From assembly GCA_008360955.1 (NCBI GenBank), contig LUCM01002927.1, positions 124,001 through 188,000 of the forward strand: a stretch of DNA of 64,000 nucleotides, written 5' to 3'. The DNA comes from Fasciolopsis buskii (taxonomy: Eukaryota > Platyhelminthes > Trematoda > Plagiorchiida > Fasciolidae). Position numbers and translations under genes: made by a program. Shown here one piece after another: positions 13,120-24,844 of this stretch; position 1 is the first letter of the stretch, and each line of letters starts with the position of its first letter. The notes beneath the pieces are model-generated. The model had not been told where the DNA came from, did no database searches, and saw only the letters and a list, made by a program, of their open reading frames with translations.

Positions 13120-13460
13120 CGCTGGGCTGTACCAGACAATTTGCAACCAACACATAGGCAGGAATGTAATCCGATCTTGCCAGACAGCGAGCAAGTGAAG
13201 ACTGAGACCGCGTTGTCTCGCTGGCTAACAGCGATCAGCCAACTTAGGGACGTGATCAGAAGTAGAGAGTGCGAATGCACAAACTGAGAACTCCATGTCG
13301 TTAGCTGAACAAACCAATCCAGATGAGCGGCCCTGAATCGACAAAAACTCCATGAACAAAGTTGCGTAAAGTGCAACCAATAAGGTAGACCAATCAAAAC
13401 ACGACCCGGACAACCGATGGCACTCGCAGAGGCGCAATAACGCGAGCAAAGTAGCCAATA
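13120..13460 (+). repeat. dispersed LTR-like repeat R1, copy 1
   Basis: Many ordered blocks match the reverse complement of about 29680-30090. They include TCTTGCCAGACAGCGAGCAAG, GACGTGATCAGAA followed by GAGAATGCGAAT-like sequence, GTCGTTAGCT followed by AACCAATC, GAGCGGCCC, and GACCCGGACAACCGATGG. The overall match extends over more than 300 bp, with small indels and about 70% identity by eye. There are no coding signals in the shared part. This fits a long terminal repeat or untranslated region of a retroelement, now decayed. Confidence 0.6.
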
Positions 13461-14383
13461 AATGTGCTGATTTTACTTAGTAGACGAAAAACCCCGTGCC
13501 GTTTGACTTTCGTTGTTCTCCTTTGGGCTTACCGGAGACGGTCGACAGCGATCTAGAAATTGGATTGGCTTATTGAAGAGCAGAATTTGGAACAGAGGAA
13601 AGACGTTACACAAATGTATTGGCCTACGAAAATGGCCTCTCTCGAGATGAACTGAAATGCAAAACAAACTAGAGAATTTTTAGTTCAAATACTTTGCGTG
13701 GTTTTTGAAGCCGCATGCCTTAGTTATTGGGTTCGGATGAACCTGTTTTAGCAAAACGTGAAATAACTACGTAAGATCTGTGGTTTGTGATTTGTAAACT
13801 GGTTATGCACTGTTGCCATTTGATAAACTCCTCGGGATTCAGCCAACGACTATAGTTTTTACTTTCGTGCATTTCAAGCCGGTAGTGTAACTCGTTCGAA
13901 GACCACTGCCACAATTCCTCTTACTAGCGAAAGCAGCATGCCCCCTAACCGTTAAAACGCACTACAGGCGGAGGTTGGAGGGTTGGGCGTGGACCCGAAA
14001 CCATGACTTTTAAACTTGGGGTATCACGGAACCACATAAGGTCAGGTACGGCAACGAGCCGGGCGGTACCGAAGCATCATCTACCATTATGCCACAGTGG
14101 ATTCAACTGGTACCACTCCTTTGAGGAGAACATCTCTTCTGGAATATTAGGGTTTAGTATGACGCCGCATAGCAAATTTTATTGTCATGCACACTGATCT
14201 CAGTTCGGCCTCTGCACCAAACAAGCATGACGCGACGTGGATGATCAGTTCGTCGATTGGATCAATATCACTAAACGAGAGTGAAGCAACTCGAAAGAGG
14301 CTTCGTGATTTTTTATGGTGATTTTGACGTTGATGCCATCCGATGCGTCATTGCCCGTCTAAGTTATGTCTACTGAACTCCAG

Positions 14384-14630
14384 AAATGACGGGGAAAATC
14401 GGATCTGTGTTTTGTGCGTCACTGGCAATAAGCAAGTGACTACTCAGTTCACACCACCTTTGGATGGTGGTCTGATATTGTATTTGAAGGGTATGACTCA
14501 TGAGAAACCATTAAAAACAAATTTATGGTTTTGTCTGTTCGCCTGTTCACACGCAGCCGGGGTCAACATTCTAACCAGAAAAAGTCGCACGATTCGCGTC
14601 GCCATATGTGGCGGAAAAAAAGACAATCAA
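14384..14630 (+). CDS. candidate internal exon, unknown protein
   Basis: An open frame lies between an acceptor-like signal (TCTAAG, then a run ending GAACTCCAG at 14375-14383) and a consensus donor CAA|GTGAGT at 14631. A second strong acceptor-like tract (TGTTCGCCTGTTCACACGCAG, ending about 14557) inside the frame would give a shorter 70-odd-bp exon with the same donor. The frame enters mid-codon and leaves at a codon boundary. The peptide has several Cys pairs and a basic TRKSRTIRVAICGGKKD stretch. That faintly recalls the end of a p53 DNA-binding domain, but key residues differ and I do not make that call. Confidence 0.22.
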
Positions 14631-15806
14631 GTGAGTACGTGATGAGTTCTGCACGGTTGCCGAAAGATTCAAAATAAAAGACTCACTCCCCAAATTATTG
14701 GGACAGAAGTTAATTAGGGGAAACAGGGGCAGTGATCGAAAGAAAGACAAAAAATCAAGAGGTCATCCATCTCTAGATGCATTGGCCCTGAAGTTATGCA
14801 GTGCGCCATCGCTTCACACGTGGACAGACACAAATTACACCATTTTCGGGTTTGGAAAATCTACAATGGTTGGTTGATGATATTCCTGGAACCTGTTCCC
14901 AACCGAATCGTGAAACGAACAAGGGGGACAACAAAGAATGGAAAGGTAGCCAAAATATGATATCGTATTCTGCTCGGCTTTGAAGTAGTATGGCCTTTCT
15001 GTTTGAAATGAGAACTCACAAATCGTTTATTACGCAATCGCAGATCTGAGATGATCTCGATAGTGATCCTCACCTTGAGATCGGAAAAAAAATTGTGCCC
15101 TGTGAACTGGAGAAAAATCGGATGCATGAAAACATCGGAAAGGTCATTTTGCGTTCGGGAAATGGAATAAATCGATACTTAGAACCACGCAAGACCAATG
15201 AGCTCTAACGGAAGACAGTTCCGGGTAAAAATGAGCTTCACGACCAGAACCTGACCAATGAAAAGAACAATTAGTCCATAGGTTACCGACGTGCGTGAGC
15301 AACGAACATAGCAACTCCAACGTATCCCGAATAGCTGTACTGTTTGCTCTCATTGGGAAGTGACTGACGAGGCTGATCCGAGGATTAAAACCAGACTAGC
15401 TGTTGTGTGTGATTGGAACAGTGTTTTGTGTAACACTGGATGTTGATTTAAGCAGTTTGCGTTCGACAGCCATGTCCATGATGAGTGGAAGGTCGCCCGT
15501 TCGTTTGTGGCTCGTGGCGTGGACTGTTAGATGCATATCGAGTGAGTGAGTAAATTTTCAATTCTACTCAACATCTGGCTCCTCGTGTCACCGCCCAGTA
15601 ACTGGCGAAGACTTGGATTATTAGCCAACGGCTTTGATATTCCTTCATCTAGTTATTTGCACTTAGTTGTACAGCCATGCTCGAAAAGGGGTTAGGGAAT
15701 CAAATGTTTTCATTCTACAAAGCGGAACAGACGATGTTTTGATCACCGATTTCGGTTTGGACGGGAGGAGAGCAGGAGCATCATTTGTGGATTTGCGAAT
15801 ATTTAG

Positions 15807-15988
15807 CCGGCGGTGGCCAAACGGACGAGGTCGTGGCGTTCGGACGTGAAGGTCGCCGGTTCGAATCCTCCCACCGCCGGTCAACCTCCTCGCTTGCCAG
15901 CCCCCTGTTGGCCGCGGCCCCCTTCTTGAAAATTGATGTACATTGCTGTTTCATTAATAAAGGGAGTAAAAGATAAAAAGACAAAAAA
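15807..15988 (+). mobile_element. SINE-1 copy 2, best preserved
   Basis: The tRNA-like head begins CCGGCGGTGG at 15807 and closes with CCACCGCCGG near 15880, an exactly complementary 10-bp acceptor-like stem. The A box TGGCCAAACGG is at 15814-15824, and the B box GGTTCGAATCC at 15858-15868 matches the RNA polymerase III consensus exactly. The A/B spacing and sequence fit a type II (Leu or Ser) tRNA ancestor with the variable arm lost. The body contains GTTGGCCGCGGCCCCCTTC. The tail reads TTCATTAATAAAGGGAG and ends in an A-rich run with AATAAA inside it. This is the most intact copy in the window and probably the youngest. Confidence 0.9.
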
Positions 15989-16314
15989 GGCCAGACCTGG
16001 AGTGCTTTTGGCTGAGAAATAAGACGAAAATTTTCATTCTGCACTCTGTAAATGCATAACAATTTGAAAAACAAGTTAAATACAATTTCATTGATTGGAA
16101 ATTTATTCATTATGGTCCAAAGGGACAAGAAATCACTTGTCTGGTATGCTACACCATTGAATATGTTATTTGAGTTGAGGAGGGGGGGCAAGTGACAGAA
16201 TCCCAAGGAAGTGATGCTGCTTCGGGTGGTTGAACTGACGCCGGTCGATTTTCGGGATTCATATTAGCTGTTTCTATCATTATCAACTTCGGAGAGCCAA
16301 AATACCGGTCGCCA

Positions 16315-16413
16315 CTAAACACACGGCAGTTCACTCAACACATTCAAATCTACGAGGATCCGTTGGTACATGTATTCGATAAAATCTGCCTCGGCAAGAG
16401 CAGGAATCGTGGG
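16315..16413 (-). CDS. candidate C-terminal exon, unknown protein
   Basis: On the minus strand, 32 codons end in TAG at 16317-16315. They follow an acceptor-like AG at 16415-16414, with a CTAAC branch-like motif about 25-30 bp upstream. The peptide (PTIPALAEADFIEYMYQRIL, then a short hydrophobic tail) has the acidic/hydrophobic spacing of an amphipathic helix and reads more like real protein than most frames here. The exon starts in phase 0. A possible upstream minus-strand exon lies around 16560-16620 after a CCGACCGCAG acceptor-like signal, but I cannot join them with confidence. Family unknown. Confidence 0.22.
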   Translation of the reverse strand, partial: PTIPALAEADFIEYMYQRILVDLNVLSELPCV

Positions 16414-17589
16414 CTCAGTTATGTAGATCAGGCAGGTTAGTCAAGAACGCTCACATGAAGGGCATATTATAACGTTCATTTGGAGCTCTTAGGTGTTATT
16501 CCACTTGCTATATGGCGAGAAGAGGTAAAATTTCACGTTGCGCAACCTCCAACCGCAAGATCTGGCAGATCCACCGAAGTGAATTTCGTGGAGGCCCGCG
16601 GATCCCTCTTTGTCGTCTGCGGTCGGAAGTCGTTCAGAATTCGGGGACAATAAAATAAACCATATGAACAGAAGAATTGATAACTTCATTAAACAACCAA
16701 GATCTTCAAAGGCTTGTTTGAAACCAGTACAACACAGTGGCGGTAGAGTACAGTACACATCCGGGGTGCTTGTAATACTCTTGCCCGAAATAATGGCACC
16801 AACCGTTAACGTGTCTAATAACCCGGCAGACGCTTGGACGTACAAACGGAAATCGCTTTCGCCATTACCCAAGAGGCATTCATATTTCCATTACCTAGTC
16901 AGAATTATCATTAGAAGGATGACCGTCATGGGATGTTCGTTATTCACTTTAGTGATCCGTCGTCTTTCCTATTGGTTGGTCGTAGCTGCCGATGGTAGCA
17001 AAGCTGTTCCGGAATGGGTCACTAGGCTTACAGGCAGACTCATAGCAGTGTCGTCTGAATGGTAGAGGCCTTGGTCAGCTGCTTTCATTGGGCAGTATTG
17101 TTAACGATCACGTTTACATGAGACATTCTGATCTGATACTCCAGGCCACTGTTAGATACAACTGCTAACGTGAATTGTCGGGATGTCCAGAAGTGCGCAA
17201 CTCACCCCCAGGGTAGAATGCGCAGTTCATGGTGTTGTTCCATCCAGTGTTCTTACATCTGTACGATGTTGTTTTTGATATCTGCACAATGGACGTCGGA
17301 TTTCAGCCAATAGCATATGGACCCCATCTTGTTCTGTGCTTTCCCGAAATCAAACCAGCTATGAACACGGTGCTTTCAAGTGACAAGGTGCATATTGGGA
17401 AATCAAAACACTATTTTTCTTTCGAAATTTGTTCAGTTAATTAGAAGAAAAAAACTTGTTCGCTTTTTCCCCTTTCCGTGACCAGCTGAGAAAACCAAAG
17501 CGGAAACGACCAAGCGCCAACAGGTGTCCGCTATCTCGGCGACCAATTAACAAAACATTGTTTGTGCCTTTGTGCATACGCGGTGGCGT

Positions 17590-17720
17590 ACATGTGCGTG
17601 TGTGTGCGTGCGTGCGTGCACTTGCACACGTGCATCCATGTATACTTGCGCCATACGGACGTAAGCCCTCGCCTACCTATGAGTCTGCCAGCTCGTTCGC
17701 CCGCCCGCCCGCCCGCCCTC
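17590..17720. repeat. simple repeats: (TG/CG)n and (CCCG)n
   Basis: Alternating purine-pyrimidine sequence (GTGCGTGTGTGTGCGTGCGTG) lies at about 17594-17620, and a C/G-rich (CCCG)n at about 17698-17720. The first could adopt Z-DNA. The open frames over this interval on both strands are low complexity and not coding. Confidence 0.8.
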
Positions 17721-19232
17721 TCGGCAGCCCACTGCTGGCCTGACAAACTGTTAGCTTGCCAACATAAGTGCCGTTTCGCGATTATGAAATGGTCGTATCG
17801 GTCGATCGGCAGAAGACATTTGGTTGCGTGCAGGTCAAAACACACAACCTGCGTATCATTTAATCTTTATTCGTCTTCAATGTCCGCATAATGACAATGG
17901 CATGACAAAACGGTATTTTTTTAGAAAAATATGTACTGTCGACTGAAAAATAAAAGTTTTTCCACACTAGTTAACATCATTGATCTCATCTTGAATGATT
18001 TTTTTCACCTGACCAGACTTTAGCTGCATTTTTGGCACAAAAGAGAAAAGCCATCGATAGAAAAAGTGCTTTGGGGCTCAGATAAGAATTAGTGAGCCAC
18101 AAAAATGACAATTCTCTCCAACCCGGGGGTCATTTGATCAAATTAAGTTCTAAGTCGCTTGAATTTTATGAATACGTGAAGGAATGCCCGTCTCCAGGCT
18201 CTGTTACATGGGGAGATTCGAACAGGAAATTACCACGAGGACTATCCGTATGATTTTGTTTAGGTACCGCATCTAATTGTACGGTGTTGAGTTGGTGCAA
18301 ACAGATCAATAGTGTAGGTAAACACATGCAGCAAGTACACTGTAGATAACTGTCTCAGAGCAGTGATAGCACGTTACAGTAAGGGAGTGCGTACAAAGTA
18401 ATAGCACGTGACCGTAGACAGTGGAGGTGGCGTTTCCGCAACGAGGTCTATGGCTTATGAGTTCATCACCGTGCACCTGCACCTGATCCGTCTGGGTCGT
18501 TCGTCAATCAGCACACGTGATGGATTCGTGTGTATCCGTATGGTGACGAAAGGCAACGGGCGAATGGGCACGTGAAGGCTTGATCGATGTCAACGATTGC
18601 ATATACACTCCATGTTCATACTGTCACGTGCCTGATTGTCATTCAATATAGCGTCAATCATGGGGTGGTGTATTTCGCGATTGATCAAGGACATGACGTA
18701 TGGTTATAGCACCTCTCACAGATGCCGATGTAAAAAAGACGGCGTACTTCTCGCATTATATCAGAATGGTCATAATTATTCGAAATCGTATCAGAATTAC
18801 TCAGAAGTGTCATCCAGATGCCGCAGTGTGACCTCGCTTGCACATGTCTGAAAAATGATCCACCTTATATGGCCACATTCGTATAATTGCATTGTAAGAT
18901 GAACGGATAATCCGTGCGTTACTGTGTGCACGTCTCGAGGAAGACACTTGCTCTCACCGAAACATTTTGACAAAACCCGATAGATTTGACATAACTCCAA
19001 AGTAACGCAGGAAGTGGTATAGAATCAGAGATTTCAAAATCATTGTACTCGTGTGCTGAACACGAGCCCTGTACTGACGAGAACGACGATTTATCGATAT
19101 TGAGACATGAAAAAAACACTGCAATGTACAGACGTTTGCGTACAAAAAACAATGTCGTATTTCAGTTAAAAAACATGAAAAACCTCGAGGAATAATCAGA
19201 ACACATTAAGATAGGTTGCTCAGGAATTCAGC

Positions 19233-21025
19233 TTAAACACAGTCACGGTTTGCCAAAATGCGTGCTAAATATGGAACAGTGGAGTTCCTATGGATATTGA
19301 TTCTAGAGGATATGGAACGAAAAATGGATCCTGTTGAAATATTAGAGCGACACTTTGGAAGATCTTTGTGCAGAGGATGCATGAGATCTGAAAGGATTTT
19401 GTAAGCAAATTTCTCGCATGCTGCTAAGTGTTGGCCACTTAGACTAAGGGACAATTCAGTTAGTGGTACGAAGGACACGCGGCTAATAATCGATAGTTAG
19501 TTAGTTTTAAGTAAACTTGGATATATAACTGGAGCACAGTAAAGACGGATTGGAAAAACCTCGCTATACAAATCAGGAGATGGTGCTTTGTTTCATCTTG
19601 TAGTGTCGAAGCTTCCTAATTTGAAATGACAACCGTCGGCGATGCCTTACACAGGCAGAAATGTGAGTAGTCCACTTGAGATTTTTGTCGATATTAACTC
19701 CTAAATATTTCACAGAATCGACACTGGTAAGGGTTATTGAGTTGATGGAAGACGTTTCGGATGGGTAGGCCAACCGAAGGGGAGAGAGAGAGTACAGACA
19801 TTCAGAACATTTAGATGTGTTGAGATTTAAATCAGCTCGTGCAGATAAATTGTAAACAGAAGATTGATTGTTGGGAAAACTTTGAATATCATGGTTGTTC
19901 NNNNNNNNNNNNNNNNNNNNNNNNNNNNNNNNNNNNNNNNNNNNNNNNNNNNNNNNNNNNNNNNNNNNNNNNNNNNNNNNNNNNNNNNNNNNNNNNNNNN
20001 NNNNNNNNNNNNNNNNNNNNNNNNNNNNNNNNNNNNNNNNNNNNNNNNNNNNNNNNNNNNNNNNNNNNNNNNNNNNNNNNNNNNNNNNNNNNNNNNNNNN
20101 NNNNNNNNNNNNNNNNNNNNNNNNNNNNNNNNNNNNNNNNNNNNNNNNNNNNNNNNNNNNNNNNNNNNNNNNNNNNNNNNNNNNNNNNNNNNNNNNNNNN
20201 NNNNNNNNNNNNNNNNNNNNNNNNNNNNNNNNNNNNNNNNNNNNNNNNNNNNNNNNNNNNNNNNNNNNNNNNNNNNNNNNNNNNNNNNNNNNNNNNNNNN
20301 NNNNNNNNNNNNNNNNNNNNNNNNNNNNNNNNNNNNNNNNNNNNNNNNNNNNNNNNNNNNNNNNNNNNNNNNNNNNNNNNNNNNNNNNNNNNNNNNNNNN
20401 NNNNNNNNNNNNNNNNNNNNNNNNNNNNNNNNNNNNNNNNNNNNNNNNNNNNNNNNNNNNNNNNNNNNNNNNNNNNNNNNNNNNNNNNNNNNNNNNNNNN
20501 NNNNNNNNNNNNNNNNNNNNNNNNNNNNNNNNNNNNNNNNNNNNNNNNNNNNNNNNNNNNNNNNNNNNNNNNNNNNNNNNNNNNNNNNNNNNNNNNNNNN
20601 NNNNNNNNNNNNNNNNNNNNNNNNNNNNNNNNNNNNNNNNNNNNNNNNNNNNNNNNNNNNNNNNNTGCGAGCTGAAAACGGCAGTGTGCAAATTCGTTAT
20701 GATAGTACTGGTATGGCTAGAAAACCCAGGATGACCGTGTCACGAGACAGTCAGTTCCGTTGAGCGAGTACGCATAAACAACTTCGGACCTACCAGACCA
20801 GAAGGAGATTATGTATGTTACCACACCGCCTCCAGTCTTCTTGTTCGAAACTCTATCCTGCCGATGGAGTCTGAAGCTATCTATTCATACGAGTGAATCA
20901 GGGATATCCGGGTCCAGCCACGATTCTTGTATGCAGATGACACACGTGTGAACATGAATCGGTGATTGAAGTGTGAGCGACAGATCCGACGTTTTCGTAA
21001 ACAGAGAGTGGATGTTGGTACTCAA
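19233..21025 (-). mobile_element. decayed CR1-like LINE, middle lost in gap
   Basis: Two parts of one non-LTR retrotransposon read on the minus strand. The 5' part (about 21025-20666) encodes the start of an apurinic-type endonuclease. It has an opening like LSTNIHSLFTKTSDL, the motif CIQESWLDPDIPD, one stop, then RQDR and KTGGGVVTYI, which match the conserved QE-WL and DR...GGGV endonuclease positions. The 3' part (about 19900-19233) encodes the end of the reverse transcriptase: NTSKCSE, YLGVNIDKNLKW, a basic RHRRRL...KLRHYKMKQS segment, then stops. It resumes as HLAACEKFAYKILSDLMHPL and ends near VPYLARILANRD, as in CR1/jockey-clade C-termini. The catalytic middle, including FADD, lies in the 765-N gap. 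At least two stops follow the KMKQS segment, so this copy is dead. Confidence 0.85.
19901..20665. other. assembly gap (765 N)
   Basis: A run of N inside the LINE. A CR1-like ORF2 would need roughly 1.6 kb between the visible endonuclease and visible reverse transcriptase parts. So either the gap is under-sized or this copy has an internal deletion. Any ORF drawn through the N run is an artefact. Confidence 0.98.
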
Positions 21026-21628
21026 TTATGCCGGACTGAACATCTTAGCTGGAAGGGTGCATTTAAGAACTGTATGCCAGGCAGCACGAGTTCTTCTTTT
21101 AGATGTATAAGAAGGTCACTGAGGTGCAGTAGTTCGTGATCCCAGCCCGTGCTGAGAAGCAATACGGATTTTAAAAAGCTATAATTCCAATGTATTATAA
21201 CAGCGAACGGAGACCATAATCGAACCGACAAGAATTCAACAAAATAATGTTGACAGAATTGTAGCGCAGTCAGTCAAAGGGATCGCGCCAACATGGAAGA
21301 TGTTATAAGTCGAGAAACAGGGTTAAGGGTGGTGGATATTGACTCGTCATATTCATTACTCTGAGCAAAGATCAACACAGCCCTGGTGGTATTGTGATGA
21401 TTGCGCCAGTCGATAAGCCGGTCGACCAGTGAGTGCTAATCGGAAAAACAACAGAAGCAATCTGATCAATAAGCGAATACGCGCGTCTTCTATAAATGGC
21501 TTTATTTGTAACTAGAGGTAGTGGAAGCAAGCGAGAGCAGCCAGGGGAGAGATTCGATTGAAAAATTACGGGACCGAATAAGAGTTTAGGTCCCCTTCTC
21601 CTTTCTCCACTTTTCCAGCAAGACTGAT

Positions 21629-21692
<64 letters not shown>

Positions 21693-24660
21693 GTCAGGAG
21701 TGTGCATGGAAGCTTTTCGCCGAAGAGTCCACAGAAGAACCACAACTGTGACTAGAATGTGTTCTTACGTGGAGAACTGTAGCATTCAAACAGGTTTTAA
21801 TTTCGTTTAATGACCTCTGGCTATCGTTCAGTTAACACTGGGTGTAATTTAGCTGTCACAAACTGGGTTTGGACGAAAATCACACTGGGTTGTCACATCA
21901 CGTGACTGGGCTCGAAGGTTCTAACGGGATCTACGCGTATGGATTTTGCGCTCATTCCTGTCTAGGCTGAGGGGTTTGACGACTGCCTAGGTTAACAAAA
22001 GAAAAAAACCTGGTCGCGTTCATTCCTTTGATTGCGCAATTAGGTTATTCCGTTACATACTGGGAGTGTGTACCTTTGTCGAATAAGCATGCAAAGATAA
22101 AACGGTTCTGAACTGAAATGACAGTTGCATTCAACTGTGAACTGGTGTGCAAAGTATGCATAGATGATTGTGTGGGCGCTGGACTAATTGCCAACGGTTT
22201 ATTCAGCAATGCCAACTGACAGTACAGAAAACGCGTATGATCACACTCGACTCTTTAGTGATCGACTATTTAGATGGACGCACCGCTGAAATTTGACTTT
22301 GATAAGTTAGTGAATTAACATTGTAAAGATTGCAAGTAAATGCATTCGAAGATCGACTTCCACTAACATTTTACTCACAGCATTTCCGGTGATTAAAATA
22401 TATCATCAGAAAATTGATTTTTATGGTGACTAATCAAGTGATCTATGTCCTTGAACATAGCTTAGCATATACATGAGATGACAAAATCACACACAAGCCT
22501 AACCCCTGGATCTAGTAATGCCTAAAATAATGGGACAGTGGGCTATCCACTAAGGAGTCAGCATTCGGAAGAGACATGCCCCAAATGGTTGGAACCCAGC
22601 CATCTGTGGCATCTTTTGCTCAAATCGACCCGACAGTCATGCAAATGTGCACCAAAGTTTCGCATTTCAATATGATAACCTCACAGATTTGACACATTAT
22701 TGTGAAATCGGTGCCACATCGAACTACTCAGGTTCCCGCTTTCAACAGGGAACCCATGTTGTTTGATCATTAGTGTCCCAGCCAGTACTAATTTGGGTAG
22801 AATTCGCGTTTACTATTTGCTTCTGTCGGCCACGCCCTGTGACCAAATCGGAACAGTGTTTGGAAGAAAAAATCTCTTTTGCATCGGATCACTTTGAATG
22901 TCGTTTTAAAATGACCAGCTTCCAGTAGAAGAATTCGTTGCCTGTGCATAACTTCTCAACGTGTTAGGCGGTCGTGTCGCAAAAATACCGAAAAGCTGAA
23001 TGTACAATCTGGTTGCCATGGGACAAGGTAAATATAAATTTCCAAGTGTGGACAAAACTGTAACAGTTCTCCCATCTCGGAATTACCCTACTATTTTCAA
23101 ATTTTGTACATTTCAACAACAAAAAATCTATGAAATCAACCACTCCAACTGGCGTAAAAACATCAATCAGAGGTGAGCAAAATCAGGTCGACTAAAAACG
23201 TTTGCTGGAGCAGTGAGTGACTTGTGAAACCGGATGTACGGAGAATTACCACACACTGTTTGATCATCACATCTGCACCAAGAATTTGGAGTTGCGATTC
23301 AAATGGACAACACTTCCCTTCTCCCTGTGTAAAGTCTTGTTTCGTTCCCAACGTAGAAAATGTCCGAAACAGTATCACATTTCAAAACAAAAGGATGCAA
23401 AAGGGAATTTTCTTCGACGTTCTTTTTTGATTGAAAATTGCGTACCATTTTGATTCCGCACTTTATCCAATGAAAAAAATTAATGAAGGTCGTGATTCCG
23501 TGACGCCAGCTGTGAAATCGACCTATGAGATTTGCTCCCTCTACCATGTGAAAAGTTTAGTCCGGCAGTTCCGCATATGGCAGATGTAAAAAGGTACCAC
23601 CACTTTCCCACTATCCCTAGTCCTAATTTGGATCATTCTCACAGTACGGCCTACATTTTTACTGGCCCCAAATGACCAGTCCCCATTGACAACGGGACTG
23701 ATAGGAACAACTCTTAGGCATATGTTCATCTTGTCAAATATTTGGGAGTTGGTTTTGACCTATTCAGCTTTGATTTCGTAAACTATAGCGGTTGTCTTTT
23801 TAAATTTGCAAACTGAGACAGTTCCAGACTTGTCGGTGTCAGCCGTGTTCATCAATATGATCACTCAATCTGTCTCCACAATTTGCCTTCAGTTTTCCCG
23901 GGCATTCTAAAGCAAGATTTTAGAATTCTACGTTGTTTCTTTGTGGACTGATTATAGTCCAATCAAGAAACTGATCGGCGTGCTTACTGAGAGCCAAACC
24001 GGAACACGCATCTAGTTTGACAGCTAAATCCCCTTAGGTAGCACCCGTTCACTGTACTTTGACCTGTGTCCCTTTTTTAGTGGCATTCAAGCGACTGAGC
24101 TTTGTAAAACCTCTGTTTCTGCAGAGGCCAAAGTTAAAGTATCAACTGTAAAGCACTTGCAACGTGCCTCACAGTGTTGGTTTCTTCCGAAATTTCGGTG
24201 TTCCGGCTTGTCTCGTTAGTCCTTTTCGCTTTATTCATATGCATCCTTTCAACGATTTCAACAAAGATTGTTTTACTCGAGTGAAACAATGCGAACTCAT
24301 GTGCCTAGAAAAGTCATTTAAAAAATATAGAAAAAATACCATGATCGCCTGCAGCTATTTCGACATCCGCGGTCCACAATTGTCCAAGGTGATCTCACGC
24401 CCAGGGTGATTTCAAACAAGCAGTTTCTTTCGAACCCGTGGTTACAGGATATACTGGTTGTTCAGCAAATGTTCCGACGTTTAAAAAGATTTATGGCTTA
24501 GGTATCTAAATTGTCGTTGAGGAAAAAATGACTGTAGGATTTGTGGAACAACAGGAACTTGATGTCTAATAAGCCAAAGTGCTTAGTCCCACTCGAAATC
24601 CATAGCAAAGCTTTCGATAGCTTTGAACAATGAAAAATTCCGAAGATCCTCCACCATGTA
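21026..24660. other. no recognisable gene; one long (TA)n
   Basis: Directly upstream of the LINE, 21026-21300 may be its 5' untranslated part, but I cannot show it. After the (TA)n at 21631 the sequence is unique-looking to 24660. Overlapping opposite-strand frames lie at 23.16-23.55 kb. None is recognised. Confidence 0.4.
21631..21689. repeat. (TA)n microsatellite
   Basis: An uninterrupted alternating TA run of 59 bp, the longest pure dinucleotide tract in the window. Confidence 0.98.
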
Positions 24661-24844
24661 CTTCCTTTTATCTTTTATATTTTGCTTCCTTTACTAATGA
24701 AACAACAATGTACAACAATTTCCGGAAAGGGGGCCGCGGTCGACAGAGGGCTGCCAACTGGGGAAGTTGACCGGCGGTGGGAGGATTCGAACCCGCGACC
24801 TTCACATTCAAGTGCCACAACCTTATCCGATTGGCCACCGCCGG
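24661..24844 (-). mobile_element. SINE-1 copy 3
   Basis: On the minus strand the copy begins CCGGCGGTGGCCAATCGG and has a B box GGTTCGAATCC. It closes with CCACCGCCGG, followed by TCAACTTCCCC, the GGCCGCGGTC-type body variant and an A-rich tail. The 10-bp acceptor-like stem is intact. It is well preserved, second only to the copy at 15.8 kb. Confidence 0.88.

Larger units (their letters stand above)
15989..19232. other. unique sequence with simple repeats
   Basis: It holds one minus-strand candidate exon (16315-16413) and opposing open frames at 16.5-17.1 kb that I could not resolve. A TG/CG-rich purine-pyrimidine run occupies about 17590-17630, and a (CCCG)n run about 17698-17720. Two near-copies of a block reading ATAGCACGT lie at about 18365 and 18402. 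No gene named. Confidence 0.35.

Noticed and set aside
14558..14630. Resemblance to the last strand of a p53-family DNA-binding domain (TRKSRTIRVAICGGKKD)
   Set aside because: The match covers about 20 residues with several key positions changed (no CACP motif), and no other p53 segment is visible nearby.
15807..15880. A functional tRNA-Leu or tRNA-Ser gene
   Set aside because: The same head occurs seven times with a common non-tRNA body and tail, and the variable arm and a normal 7-bp stem are lacking, so it is a SINE.
17456..17891. Arg/Cys/Pro-rich ORFs on both strands
   Set aside because: They arise from the (TG/CG)n and (CCCG)n simple repeats.
19573..20763. Open frames of 280-370 codons at the first gap
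   Set aside because: Most of their length is N; only the ends are real, and one end is the LINE reverse transcriptase.
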